Below are positions 17,525 to 27,700 of a DNA stretch of 54,844 nucleotides, piece after piece. Under the pieces are notes generated by a model. It was given only the letters and a program-made list of their open reading frames with translations, ran no database searches and was not told the DNA's origin. A program made the position numbers and the translations under genes. The DNA lies in contig WFZS01000196.1 of assembly GCA_015489465.1 (NCBI GenBank), positions 1-54,844 on the forward strand, given 5' to 3'. The first letter of the stretch is position 1, and every line of letters begins with the position of its first letter. The stretch comes from Bacteroidales bacterium (lineage in GTDB: Bacteria; Bacteroidota; Bacteroidia; Bacteroidales; F082).

Positions 17525-19225
17525 TTACAATTCGCTTATTTTTTGTTCAACAACATCCATAATGGCATTACGGCATTCACGGGTTTTTTCCATTATTTGC
17601 TCACCTTCCCTAATAAGTTTTTCCGTAAACGCTTTATCTTTAATTCCTTGTGCATTTATTTTTACGTTAAGGTAAGCTCCCTCAACGGCCGTTAACGCAC
17701 ATAATGCTCCGACTCCGGCATCAGACACCGAATTCGGATTACCGTTCTCTGCCATGGCACGCATTACGTTTAACGACTCATAAGCGGTTTTCATAACCTT
17801 AAAAGGAATTTCCATAGCATATTTCGAAGCTTCTTCTATGGCTTCGGCTCTTACTTTTTTCTCTTCTTCCGTTTTCTTAGGAAGACCGAATGCTTCCATT
17901 ATTTTGTTAAACGCCCTGGTATCTTCGTCAACCAAACGTAATAACTCGTCTTTATACTTTTGACCTCTTTCGGCAACATCGCTGAACTCTTCCCAACGGT
18001 CGTCCCACCCTCTTTTGTGTGAAGAAAGGTTGGCAACCATTGCTCCCAAGGAAACTCCCAATGCTCCAACATAAGCGGCAACCGAACCGCCACCCGGTGC
18101 GGGAGCCTCCGAAGCGGTTACATCGGCAAATTTCTCGGCGGTAAGGTCAATAAGTTTTTTCTCATTGGGGTCTTCAAGCAAAAATTCAATAATCTTCTCT
18201 TTGGGATTAAACGGTTTCAAGTCGTCAAGACCCATCGATTTTATGGCAATCTTCAAAAGTTCATCACGGTCAACACCAACAGAACGTTTCTGTTTTCGTA
18301 GAAAATAACGACCGGCTTCGAGCATCGCTTCCAAAGGTATCAATCCCACAAGTTCCGAGCCCGTTACACGTATTCCGCGTGCATCCGCTTTTTTACAAAC
18401 CTCGTCAAAAGCCACATGCACCGGAGTGATACTAATATTTGTAAGGTTCATGGAAATTTGTGCTATACCGTATTCCTCAATATACCAACCTATTGCTTTT
18501 ACGGCTTTCAGCGAACCCGGTGTATATACAGGATTTCCGTTTTCATCTTTCACTATTTTTCCCGTTAAAGGATCACCTTCGCGTTTCACCCTTCCGCGCT
18601 CTCTAACGTCAAAAGCAATGGCATTAGCCCTTCGTGTGGAGGTGGTGTTAAGGTTAACGTTGAAAGCCACAAGAAAATCGCGTGCCCCCACTGCCGTAGC
18701 TCCCGTTTTGGCAACTCTTTCATTAAATTCGGCAGGTCCGAAATCGGGTTTCCAATGAGGATCGGAAAGTTTATCTTTCAGTCCTTCATATTCACCTTTA
18801 CGGTTATTGGCAAGATTTCTTCTTTCTTCGGTAAAGGCGGCATTTTCATAACAATAAACCGGAATTTGTAACTCGTTACCTATTCTTTCGGCAAGTTTGC
18901 GTGCATATTCAACGGTTTCTTCCATTGTAATGTTGGAAACCGGTACCAAAGGACAAACATCGGTAGCACCGAATCGCGGATGTGCTCCTTTGTGTTTGCT
19001 CATGTCGATAACTTCGGCAGCCTTTTTTACTGCACGGAAAGCAGCCTCTACAACCTCATCGGGAGTACCTACAAAAGTTACAACAGTTCTGTTAGTATCT
19101 GCTCCGGGGTCAACATCCAAAAGTTTAACACCTTCAACTTGTTCTATCTCGTCGGTAATCTGTTTTATTACATTCATGTCGCGGCCTTCACTGAAATTTG
19201 GCACGCATTCTATTAATTTTTTCAT
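17525..19225 (-). CDS. ftcD: Bifunctional glutamate formimidoyltransferase / formimidoyl-THF cyclodeaminase
   Basis: This 566-residue enzyme links histidine breakdown to folate. The N-terminal part (about 1-325) moves the formimino group from formimino-glutamate to tetrahydrofolate; motifs are IECVPNFSEGRD at the start and HKGAHPRFGATDVCPLVPV with the catalytic His. The C-terminal part (about 345-566) is the cyclodeaminase, which yields 5,10-methenyl-THF and ammonia; SEAPAPGGGSVAAYVGALG is its signature. The fused arrangement equals the vertebrate enzyme and is common in Bacteroidota. No hutH, hutU or hutI lies in the window. A MarC gene follows in the same operon. Confidence 0.95.
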   Translation of the reverse strand: MKKLIECVPNFSEGRDMNVIKQITDEIEQVEGVKLLDVDPGADTNRTVVTFVGTPDEVVEAAFRAVKKAAEVIDMSKHKGAHPRFGATDVCPLVPVSNITMEETVEYARKLAERIGNELQIPVYCYENAAFTEERRNLANNRKGEYEGLKDKLSDPHWKPDFGPAEFNERVAKTGATAVGARDFLVAFNVNLNTTSTRRANAIAFDVRERGRVKREGDPLTGKIVKDENGNPVYTPGSLKAVKAIGWYIEEYGIAQISMNLTNISITPVHVAFDEVCKKADARGIRVTGSELVGLIPLEAMLEAGRYFLRKQKRSVGVDRDELLKIAIKSMGLDDLKPFNPKEKIIEFLLEDPNEKKLIDLTAEKFADVTASEAPAPGGGSVAAYVGALGVSLGAMVANLSSHKRGWDDRWEEFSDVAERGQKYKDELLRLVDEDTRAFNKIMEAFGLPKKTEEEKKVRAEAIEEASKYAMEIPFKVMKTAYESLNVMRAMAENGNPNSVSDAGVGALCALTAVEGAYLNVKINAQGIKDKAFTEKLIREGEQIMEKTRECRNAIMDVVEQKISEL

Positions 19226-19250
19226 CGATTATGCTGTTTTTAGTTTAAAG

Positions 19251-19258
19251 CAAAAATA
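19251..19258 (-). promoter_or_regulatory. ftcD-marC promoter -7 element
   Basis: TATTTTTG on the minus strand matches TAnnTTTG and lies 25 bases before the ftcD ATG. A TTTG lies 16 bases further upstream (19275-19278), closer than the usual 19-21. Confidence 0.5.
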
Positions 19259-19325
19259 TTAAAAAGAACTCCTTCAAAAAGTTATTGATTAAATAAATTT
19301 AAAAAAGAGATAAACATCAAAATAA

Positions 19326-19374
19326 ATTCCCGAACCGCAAATTTGATTACCGTCAAATGTTATATCACGGGAAT
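19326..19374. other. Inverted repeat downstream of rlmB
   Basis: ATTCCCG at 19326-19332 pairs perfectly with CGGGAAT at 19368-19374, with a second imperfect stem inside (AAATTTGA / TCAAAT). It lies just beyond the rlmB stop. It has no U-run on the minus strand, so it is at best a weak terminator or a 3' stabilising hairpin. Confidence 0.35.
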
Positions 19375-19384
19375 ATCATAACCT

Positions 19385-20164
19385 TTAATTTTTACCCTTA
19401 ACAAGTCTCTGCCTCAATACCTCATACATCAAAACACCACCGGCAACGGAAACATTCAACGATTCTATCTCACCAAGCATAGGTATTTTAAGTTTAATAT
19501 TCGAGCGTTTTAAATATTCTTTGGAAACACCTTCATCTTCCGAACCCATAATAATAGCCAACGGACCTGTAAGATCTGTTTCAAAATACAACGAATCGCT
19601 TTTTTCGGTGGCTGCAGCAACTTTTATCCCGCTGGCTTTTAAAAATTCTATTACATTTTTTAAGTTATGTGCGCGACATATGGGTATTTTATAAATTGCC
19701 CCGGCTGAAGATTTTATGGTTCCCGAATTAAGTTGCGCGGAACCTTTTGAAGGTATTATCACAGCATCAACACCTGCACTTACCGCAGTTCGTAATAATG
19801 CTCCGAAATTTCTCACATCGGTTATCCTGTCGAGAATCAACAAAAAGGGATCTTTCCCTTGTTCGTAAAGGGCCGGTATAATATTTTCGATATTACAAAA
19901 AGCAACGGGAGAAATATAAGCCACTACGCCCTGATGATTTTTCCGAGTCAATTTATTGAGCTTTTCAATCGGCACAACTTGATAAGGGATACCATGTTCC
20001 TTAAACAATGATATCATTTCTTTGAAATTATCACCCGAAGCACCTCTTTGCACAAATGCCTTTTCAACTTCTTTACCCGAGCGTATTGCTTCAATTACAG
20101 GCCTCACTCCGTAAACCATTTCTTGTGATTTTTCTTTCGAAGGCCTTCTATTCCCGTTATTCAT
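19385..20164 (-). CDS. rlmB: 23S rRNA (guanosine-2'-O)-methyltransferase, TrmH/RlmB family
   Basis: This 259-residue SPOUT methyltransferase uses SAM to methylate a ribose of 23S rRNA (G2251 in E. coli numbering). The N-terminal substrate-binding domain begins VYGVRPVIEAIRSG. The knotted C-terminal domain has LDRITDVRNFGALLRTA (motif 1), IIMGSEDEGVS (motif 2) and IPMLGEIESLNVSVAGGVL (motif 3). The residue order and length fit RlmB rather than TrmH. The short N-terminal tail of about 15 polar residues is normal. It begins 22 bases after the rmuC stop and is likely co-transcribed. Confidence 0.9.
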   Translation of the reverse strand: MNNGNRRPSKEKSQEMVYGVRPVIEAIRSGKEVEKAFVQRGASGDNFKEMISLFKEHGIPYQVVPIEKLNKLTRKNHQGVVAYISPVAFCNIENIIPALYEQGKDPFLLILDRITDVRNFGALLRTAVSAGVDAVIIPSKGSAQLNSGTIKSSAGAIYKIPICRAHNLKNVIEFLKASGIKVAAATEKSDSLYFETDLTGPLAIIMGSEDEGVSKEYLKRSNIKLKIPMLGEIESLNVSVAGGVLMYEVLRQRLVKGKN

Positions 20165-20186
20165 AATGTATTCGGTAAATTATATT

Positions 20187-21650
20187 TTATTCTTCCAAAA
20201 GGTTGGCATCTATGGTTTTCTGCGTTTTAACTCCTAAATCTTTGAGTTTTTCAACCTGCGTAACCAAGTTACCCCTACCCTGACTTAACTTCTTAACCGC
20301 GTCATCATAAGCCGACTTGGTCCTGTCAATATTTACACCTACTTTCTCAAGGTCTTTTAAAAATCCTACGAATTTATCGTAAAGAGATGCTGCATGACGC
20401 GCTATTTCAAGAGCGTTTTTAGTTTGTTTTTCTTGTTTCCAGATAGCTTCTATTGTCCTTAGCGTAGCCAAAAGCGTTGTCGGACTAACGATAACAACGC
20501 GCCTGTCCCAAGCGTATGTAAAAAGATTGTGATCGGCTTGTATTGCCGCTGCAAAAGCAGGTTCAACAGGCATAAACATTAAAACAAAGTCAGGTGTTGT
20601 CATACCCTCAAACGAAGGATAATTTTTTTCACTCAATTCTTTCACATGCCTTTTTACCGATTCAATATGTCTTTTTAAAGCTATTCTTTTTACATCCTCA
20701 TCTTCGGAAGATACGTATTCCTGATATGCCGTCAATGATACCTTGGCATCAATGATAATATATTTTTTTCCGGGCAACCGAACAATAACATCGGGCCTTA
20801 TTGTTGTGCCGTCAATATTTTTACCCGATTCCTGAATAAAATATTCCTGTCCTTTTATCAGCCCGGACTCTTCAAGTATCCTTTCCAGAACAACTTCACC
20901 CCAATTCCCTTGCTGTTTACTGTCCGATTTTAATGCTTTGGTAAGATTTTGAGCGTCTTTATCCAGCTGCTTACTTAACTCGTAAATCTTTTTCATCTCT
21001 GCCTTCAGCTCGGTTTGGTCTTTCACGCCTTTTTCATAAGTCTCGTCAACCTTTTTTTCAAAAGTTTCTATTTTCTCTTTCAAAGGTTTTATCAAACTGT
21101 CAATATCTTCCTTACTTTTTGCTTTGAATTCTTCCGAATTATTTTTTAAAATTTCATTGGCAATAATTTTAAACTCCTGCTTCATCTGGTTTTTTACTTC
21201 CTCCATCCTTGCTTTTTCTTCTTCCAAAGTTTTCTTTAAACTGTCGGCCTGTGACTTTAATGTGGAGTTATCCTTTTCAAGTTTAATTCTTAATTTTTGT
21301 TCCTCTTCGAATTTCTCTTTCCATTTTTCCAACTCTTCTATTTCCTTCATAAGATTTTTTTTCTCGGCTTCAAGTGTGGCAATTACAACTTCGGCATTTT
21401 CTCTTTTTTTACGTTCCTCTTCAAGGTCTTTTTCCAAAACGGATATCTCTTCTTTCAATTCAATAATTTTTGATTCAAGTACGGATTTATCTTTTTCCAA
21501 CAAACCCAACTCCTCCTTTAATCCGGAAATAATCCGCTCTTTTTCTTTCTCAAACTTAAGCTGTTCGTTTTTATGTTTTTGTAAAACAAACAAAAAGGTA
21601 AACACCGAACCCAATACAAAAAACAATATATAGTAAAGAATATACTCCAT
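20187..21650 (-). CDS. rmuC: DNA recombination protein RmuC
   Basis: This 487-residue protein has one N-terminal membrane helix (about 3-23). A long charged coiled coil follows (about 25-230, heavy in Glu and Lys heptads), then the RmuC nuclease-like domain (about 235-450: GNWGEVVLERILEESGL, PDVIVRLPGKKYIIIDAKVS, DFVLMFMPVEPAF, VVIVSPTTLLATLRTIEAIW). The GE...PD...DAK pattern is that of a PD-(D/E)xK fold. RmuC limits inversions at short inverted repeats; the mechanism is unsettled. It is the first gene of an rmuC-rlmB pair and is divergent from the DUF3078 gene. Confidence 0.95.
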   Translation of the reverse strand: MEYILYYILFFVLGSVFTFLFVLQKHKNEQLKFEKEKERIISGLKEELGLLEKDKSVLESKIIELKEEISVLEKDLEEERKKRENAEVVIATLEAEKKNLMKEIEELEKWKEKFEEEQKLRIKLEKDNSTLKSQADSLKKTLEEEKARMEEVKNQMKQEFKIIANEILKNNSEEFKAKSKEDIDSLIKPLKEKIETFEKKVDETYEKGVKDQTELKAEMKKIYELSKQLDKDAQNLTKALKSDSKQQGNWGEVVLERILEESGLIKGQEYFIQESGKNIDGTTIRPDVIVRLPGKKYIIIDAKVSLTAYQEYVSSEDEDVKRIALKRHIESVKRHVKELSEKNYPSFEGMTTPDFVLMFMPVEPAFAAAIQADHNLFTYAWDRRVVIVSPTTLLATLRTIEAIWKQEKQTKNALEIARHAASLYDKFVGFLKDLEKVGVNIDRTKSAYDDAVKKLSQGRGNLVTQVEKLKDLGVKTQKTIDANLLEE

Positions 21651-21664
21651 AATTTATTTTTTTG

Positions 21665-21672
21665 TAAAGATA
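21665..21672 (-). promoter_or_regulatory. Variant -7 element before rmuC
   Basis: TATCTTTA on the minus strand is followed by CAAAAAAATAAATT and the ATG. It is the third case of the TAnnTTTACAAAAAA pattern in the window (others at 5004 and 13258). Confidence 0.4.
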
Positions 21673-21784
21673 ACAAAACCCTTTTTATTTATATATTTTA
21701 ACGGTTAATACAGCTACATTTATCAGTGATAATATTAAAGCAAGGAAAAAAATATTATTATTAAGAAAGATTTTAAATAATTAT

Positions 21785-21792
21785 TACTTTTG
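21785..21792 (+). promoter_or_regulatory. DUF3078 gene promoter -7 element
   Basis: TACTTTTG matches TAnnTTTG. It lies in a 17-base string, ATTACTTTTGCACCGAT, that recurs exactly before the wzx-like gene (minus strand, ending at the ATG at 35017). Here about 48 bases separate it from the ATG at 21840, so the transcript has a leader of some 40 bases. That leader holds two imperfect 18-base direct repeats (AAACAAACTCACACAATT and AAATAAACTCATACAATT). Confidence 0.65.
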
Positions 21793-21839
21793 CACCGATT
21801 TTAAACAAACTCACACAATTTAAATAAACTCATACAATT

Positions 21840-22745
21840 ATGAAGAAGATTTTTTTAGTTATTTTATTTTTCAGTGCCGTTATATCGTACGGACAAACAG
21901 ACACAAAAAGTTATTGGGAAAAATCGGGTAATTTCAATCTTAACTTTACCCAAAACTATTTCAGTAACTGGTCTGCAGGTGGTGAAAACAGCATTGCCGG
22001 GCTCCCTAAGTTACATTACCAGGCAATTTATACGAAGGACAAAATCAAATGGTCCAATTTTATGAATTTTGCTTTGGGATACTCTGTAGTAGGACAAAGC
22101 GATATTATGAAAACCGATGATAAGATTGAAGTTATCTCTAATTTCGGTTACAAACTACGTAACAATTGGTTTGCAACATTAGATGTTAAATTTTTAAGCC
22201 AGTTTGCCAAAGGTTTTGATTATTCCGTTGACTCTACAAACTACATTTCAAAATTCATGTCGCCGGGATATCTTAACATAGGTCCTGCTATTACTTATAA
22301 CAAAGACGACTGGTTTGTAGTATCTTTCTCTCCTGCCAACTCGCGTTTTACATTTGTTACCGATCAAAAACTTGCCGACCAAGGCCGTTACGGACTTGAT
22401 CCTGCCGTTACGGACACTGCAGGCAATATTATCGAACATGCAGGCAAAATGAAATACCAATTCGGTGCAAAACTTACCGCTGCTGTTAAATATGAAGTTT
22501 TTAAAAATGTAGTTTTGGGAACAAAGCTGGAACTGTTTTCCGATTATCTTGATCATCCCGAGTATATTATAGTAAACTGGGAAAACCTTGTTAACTTAAA
22601 AGTTAACGACTGGTTAAACGTAAACCTTACAACACAATTGTTTTACGACCACAGCGTGAAAACATTTGACGAAAACGGTGTTGCTCACGATGCCAAAGTA
22701 CAGTTTAGAGAAGGATTGATGCTTGGCGTTGGATTTAACTTTTAA
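21840..22745 (+). CDS. DUF3078 outer-membrane beta-barrel protein
   Basis: This 301-residue protein has a signal peptide (to about residue 19, ISYGQ). The rest is made of amphipathic strands ending in an aromatic residue (GLMLGVGFNF at the C-terminus), as in outer-membrane barrels. The N-terminal YWEKSGNFNLNFTQNYFSNW with SAGGENS is typical of DUF3078 proteins of Bacteroidota, which have no assigned function. It has its own promoter and ends in a strong hairpin terminator shared with the convergent OmpA-family gene. Confidence 0.88.
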   Translation: MKKIFLVILFFSAVISYGQTDTKSYWEKSGNFNLNFTQNYFSNWSAGGENSIAGLPKLHYQAIYTKDKIKWSNFMNFALGYSVVGQSDIMKTDDKIEVISNFGYKLRNNWFATLDVKFLSQFAKGFDYSVDSTNYISKFMSPGYLNIGPAITYNKDDWFVVSFSPANSRFTFVTDQKLADQGRYGLDPAVTDTAGNIIEHAGKMKYQFGAKLTAAVKYEVFKNVVLGTKLELFSDYLDHPEYIIVNWENLVNLKVNDWLNVNLTTQLFYDHSVKTFDENGVAHDAKVQFREGLMLGVGFNF

Positions 22746-22770
22746 AATTTGGAAATTATTTAAAAAACCG

Positions 22771-22797
22771 GGCTGTCTCAAAAGGACAGCCTTTTTT
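22771..22797. terminator. Bidirectional intrinsic terminator
   Basis: GGCTGTC at 22771-22777 pairs perfectly with GACAGCC at 22785-22791, followed by six T on the plus strand. On the minus strand the stem is followed by CGGTTTTTT. It lies between the converging DUF3078 and PorE-like genes; the stop codon of the latter (22796-22798) falls in its T-run. Confidence 0.88.
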
Positions 22798-24745
22798 ATT
22801 TTCCCAATACCGTAAATTCCACCCGCCGGTTATATCGCCGGTTTTCGTCAGAATTATTGGGAACATCAGGTTTTAAACTTCCGTAACCTTTATACGAAAG
22901 TCTGCTGCCGGAAATACCCTTCTTTATCAGATAATCATATACCGATTCGGCTCGTTTTAATGAAAGCCTTTTATTATAATCTTCCGTTCCCACATCATCC
23001 GTATGTCCTGATATTTCAAGTTTCAAACCCGTATTTTGTTTTAAAAAAACTACAAAATGATCTAATTCCGCAAATGATTTTGGATTTAATTCATACTTGT
23101 CTGTATCGAAATATATATTTTTTAAAACGAATTTATAGCCGGTTTTAAAAGGTTTTAAATAAAATATCCTGCCGTATTTCCAATCATTGCTGTCATTTAC
23201 CGTAAAATTAAAGTTTTTTGATAGTGGCAAATAACCTTTCGAGAAAATATTAAATGCATAATTATTCGATGGTTTTACAACAATCACAAAAGTACCGTTC
23301 AGATCTGTTTCAACCGAGTCAATAGTAACCCCGCTATTAATATCGGTTAAAACTATCGATGCCACAATACCTTTACCCGTTAACGAATCTACCACTTTCC
23401 CATTTATATAAAGTATTTTTGAAGGTTTTACGTCTTCATTTACAGGCATTTTAAAAATATCGAAATCATTGCCCGATCTGCCGGATGAAAACCAAACCGT
23501 CTTACCGTTAAGACTGTAAATAAGGTTAATATCATTATAAATGGAATTAACGAAAGCGCCCATATTTACAGCTTTTGACCAATCACCGGTACTATCTTTC
23601 CGCGAAATGTAAAGATCAGCCCCACCTAAAGATAACGGATATCCGTTTGAAGAAAACACCAAAGTCTTTCCGTCAGCATACAAATACGGAGACATCTCGT
23701 TTCCGGCAGTATTAACATTACTTCCCAAATTAACGGGTTTACTCCATTTTCCGTTTTTCATTTTTTCAGACATCCAAATATCACTGCCTCCTTTTCCCCC
23801 GGTACGCCTTGATGAAAAAAACAATTTTTTTCCGTCGGCAGAAACAAAAGGTTGGGATTCCCACCCTTTCGTGTTAATATTTTCTCCCAGGTTATCGGGC
23901 GTATTCCACTTACCGTTAATTTTTTTGGATTGATAAATATCGCAACTTCCGAAACCTCCGTCCCAACCGCATCCGGCAAAATACATAGTATTGCCATCCA
24001 AAGAATAACTTACGGCACCGATATTTTTATTTTTAGCCCAACCAACATTTATTGACTCCGGATTTTTCCATTTGCCATTGTCATAAACCGAGTAACAAAT
24101 ACTTTCTTTAACGGGTCCGGTATCCTCCTTTGTCGAAACAGCAATTGTTTTCCTTGTAAATTTTATCAGACTGTCCGAAGCACTTACAAAATTAATGTAT
24201 TCATTATTTATTGTATTTATTACACTGTCAAGAATTATGACGGTATTTTCTTTATAAATGCCATATAATTTATCACCCTTTTCCGAAACCGATATTAACC
24301 AATTTACATAATTCCTATTAACATCAGAAACATCAAAATTTTCGAGATATTCGGAATAAAATTTTACGGACTCCTTAAAATTTCTTTTTTCGTAACTTAA
24401 CTTACCTAATTTGACATAAAGCCAAGGGAAAAATTTATCATCAAAAAAAAGGGCTTTTTTATACTCTTTAAAAGCGCTATCAACAAAAGTTTTTTTTACA
24501 TAAATATCACCTTTTAACAGGTGAGCTTCGGCAAATCGAGGGTCTTTTTTAACCGCCTTATTCAACAGTTTCAAAGAGAGATTATACTCCCCCTCTCTAA
24601 AACACAAATAGGCTTTTTTAAAATATTTCCGGGCTTTTTTGTTTCGGGTAGTATAACCAATTTGTTGTGAATACAAACCGGTAGCGAAAACAACAAATAT
24701 TAACGTTAAAATTCTTACAAGTATATCTCTTCTCCTTGCATACAT
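22796..24745 (-). CDS. PorE-like OmpA-family protein (TPR, PD40 propeller, CNA-B-like, OmpA)
   Basis: This 649-residue envelope protein has an N-terminal signal sequence (to about residue 27) and TPR repeats (about 33-150; KARKYFKKAYLCFREGEYN, AEAHLLKGDIYVK). A WD40/PD40 propeller follows (about 215-420; repeated FSSRRTGGKGGSDIW, FSSNGYPLSLGGADLY, FSSGRSGNDFDIF). A carboxypeptidase-regulatory-like fold spans about 435-510, and a peptidoglycan-binding OmpA domain about 540-649 (IYFDTDKYELNP, SGHTDDVGTEDYN, NRRYNRRVEF). This is the same domain order as PorE, the T9SS component of Porphyromonas gingivalis that joins the secretion machine to the cell wall. Related paralogues exist in Bacteroidota, so a role in T9SS is probable but not certain. 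It ends an operon with the AsmA-like and nuclease-fold genes. Confidence 0.85.
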   Translation of the reverse strand: MYARRRDILVRILTLIFVVFATGLYSQQIGYTTRNKKARKYFKKAYLCFREGEYNLSLKLLNKAVKKDPRFAEAHLLKGDIYVKKTFVDSAFKEYKKALFFDDKFFPWLYVKLGKLSYEKRNFKESVKFYSEYLENFDVSDVNRNYVNWLISVSEKGDKLYGIYKENTVIILDSVINTINNEYINFVSASDSLIKFTRKTIAVSTKEDTGPVKESICYSVYDNGKWKNPESINVGWAKNKNIGAVSYSLDGNTMYFAGCGWDGGFGSCDIYQSKKINGKWNTPDNLGENINTKGWESQPFVSADGKKLFFSSRRTGGKGGSDIWMSEKMKNGKWSKPVNLGSNVNTAGNEMSPYLYADGKTLVFSSNGYPLSLGGADLYISRKDSTGDWSKAVNMGAFVNSIYNDINLIYSLNGKTVWFSSGRSGNDFDIFKMPVNEDVKPSKILYINGKVVDSLTGKGIVASIVLTDINSGVTIDSVETDLNGTFVIVVKPSNNYAFNIFSKGYLPLSKNFNFTVNDSNDWKYGRIFYLKPFKTGYKFVLKNIYFDTDKYELNPKSFAELDHFVVFLKQNTGLKLEISGHTDDVGTEDYNKRLSLKRAESVYDYLIKKGISGSRLSYKGYGSLKPDVPNNSDENRRYNRRVEFTVLGK

Positions 24746-24775
24746 TAAATTCCCGTTTAAAAAATTTTCACAGCG

Positions 24776-27700
24776 CTATTTAGTAGCTTTTGATTTTTTA
24801 TGTTTTTTCTTTCTACGTTCCCTCTCAATCGCCTCCTTATAATTGTAAAAATCGTTTTTCTTAAATTCTTTTTTCTCTTTTCTTTGATCTTTACTATTGA
24901 AACCCATTGTGTAAAGAATACCGCTAAGTGTACTTTTCCAAACATAATTGGGAATGGCTTTGGTTCTATCTCGCTTGAAATAAACAATACCAATTCTCGG
25001 CTTATTGAAAATATTCGGGTTTCTGTTTTTAAGTACAAAACTGTTAATAATAAAATTAAACAAAGGTGACGAAACATCTTTGTCTTTATTCTTTTCCGCT
25101 TTTTTTCTATTATAAAGTTTTATTTTCATCCTGTATTTAAAAAGTAAGAACCCTTTTGCCAAAGTATCGTCAGCTGTTATTAGCGGTATTTCAAGTTTTC
25201 CTTTACCACTTGCGATGGTTAATCCCAAAAGATTTTCCGTCATCGGGTTCAATGAAGTGAGGTCTAACTTTTCCGAACTTGCATTGTAATAGAACTCCGA
25301 ATTTTTACTTTCCAACGGAAAATAAAACTTTCCGGTAATATTGCCGTCACCCATCAAATGCATGTTCAAAGAAACGTTTAGCGTTTCACCCGCTCCAGGT
25401 TCGGGAATATTTGTAATATTACCGGCATGTAAATTACAATTTGTAAAATAAACATAACCCGGTTTAAACGATTTAACTCCCAACTCACTATACCGGAAAT
25501 AACTGTTATTTACCGAAATACTATCTATCCTGAACGGTGTTTTAACCTTCCTTAATAAATCCTGAACCAAAGGTTTTATTTTAGTGGTATCCCTGGGGAA
25601 GTTCTTATCCCTGTATATATCGGCAGCCAAACGGTCGATATTTACAAATTTTAAATGCAAATAATTATCGGTTCGAAATTTATCAAAATCAAAACCTGAA
25701 AATTCAAGCTTTTTAACAAACATCTTTACCCTGTCGGTTTGCCACTTATGATGTTTAAAAAACTCCAAAGTATCATATTGCGGAATTACATAAAAAGAAT
25801 CCACTTCAAGAGTATTATTGTAAGAAGTATAATTCAGTTTATTTGCTTTAAAACGGTACAGACTGTCTCCGGTAACAAACTCCCTGTTATAAATAACCGC
25901 ATTAAAATTCTTCAATTTGAACGGTACCGTATCCAAGGCTTTATAAGGGAAAATACTAAGTTGTATCAAATTTAAATACAAATCGTCAACTGTGATTTTC
26001 TTTTTAGCTCCGGTGAGAATGCTCAAATTCATTTTTGAAAATGAAACCGAATCGATATTTAACGAATTAACCAAACTCGAAAAACGATATAACCCTGAAA
26101 ACTTTTTCTTGTTAATGTCATTTGTGTTTTTGATGCTGTCCTTAACATTCTTACCGTAAACTTCCATTTTTACACCTGACAAATCCATGTGACCGATACC
26201 GATTTTTAAAGGCAACGTATCGGAAGAATAAATATCATAAAATATTACTTTTTTTAAAGTGCTGTTAATACCTCCGTTTTTCCTGTTTCCGAATTGCAAT
26301 TCCGGACTATAAAATGTAAGTTTATGTTGCCCGCCCCGGAATGCCACATCCTGCAGATTTACAGAAGTATTTGTTTTTTTATCAATAAAATTTAAGCTGT
26401 CGGCATAGAAATCCATATCCGAAAACAAAGTTCCGGAAGTAAAATCCATATTATTTTCCTTTAAACGGGGGATAAAAATAAAAGAAAGATTAGAAAGATT
26501 GAAGTACCTAAAGTTTCTTGAAGTTGTATCCGTAATTTGAATGTTAGTATTTATCCCTTTAACCGTGTCAAAGATCAACTTGAATCGTAAATTCTTTACA
26601 AAAGACAAATCAAAAGGTTTAATTTTTTCATCTATTACGGAACCCGGAAACACTCTGTTTGTTGAAATATCTACGTTTCCATATTCAATACTATTAAATG
26701 AAACAATATTGTGATTAAAAAGCTTTCTAAAATCAAAATTATCAGAATGAAAATCGTTTACGTTAAATTTTTTAATTACCCAATTTTTTGAAGTATCATC
26801 CGCTTGGGTTAAATTAATCCTTTTAATATCAATTAATCCTTTATCACTATTCAAATAAATGGAATCAATCTTAAACAAATAACCGTCATTTTCAATAAAA
26901 CCGTGATAAATATTCACTTTAAAACCGGAAATATTACTCAACGGTTTATCATTTTTATTACCGTATTTAAAATTTCGCCACCTGAGATTGCCTGCAAAAT
27001 AAACCTTTAATCTATTGTTATACAAAGTGTCGGTTACAAAAATATTATTACGAACTTCAATATTTTTTATATCAAATGAAACAGAAGACTCCTTTTCAAC
27101 TGATTTAACTATTTCCGGAAAATATAACTTATATGATGTTGTGTCCTCAACCTTTTTGTTATTAATTAAAGCCAAAACTTCTTTTATGTTGTTAATAACA
27201 AAATTTTTGGCTACAAACCTTTTACCGGAAACAAATGTCTTTAAATCCAGTGAATCGATAATTATATTATCACTATTAAGTTTACGTAAAACCCCTTTCC
27301 CGTTTAAAATTTTAAGATTATTACATTCAAAAGTATAATCATCAAAAACGGCACGGGTAAATGAAACGTTATACGAACCGGGTTTTTCAAACTTAAAACC
27401 GGAAATATTTATATTTAGAGTATCATAATTCAAAACACTATCATTAAATGAAAAATTATCTGTTAAAAGTTTAAGATCATTAATGGAAACAGTATCACCG
27501 GTCCTTGTAATTATATTGACATTTCCTTTTTCGATTTTTATTAAACCCGGTTTCAATAATTTAATTAAATCTTCATCATGACCGGTTTCATAATCAAGTT
27601 TTGTAAAATCCAAATTAACACGCGGTGAAACTACAAAAAGGTCAATTTTTTGATGTTTTTTCCTTATTAATTTTTTCAATGAAAGATTAACGGTTGCTTT

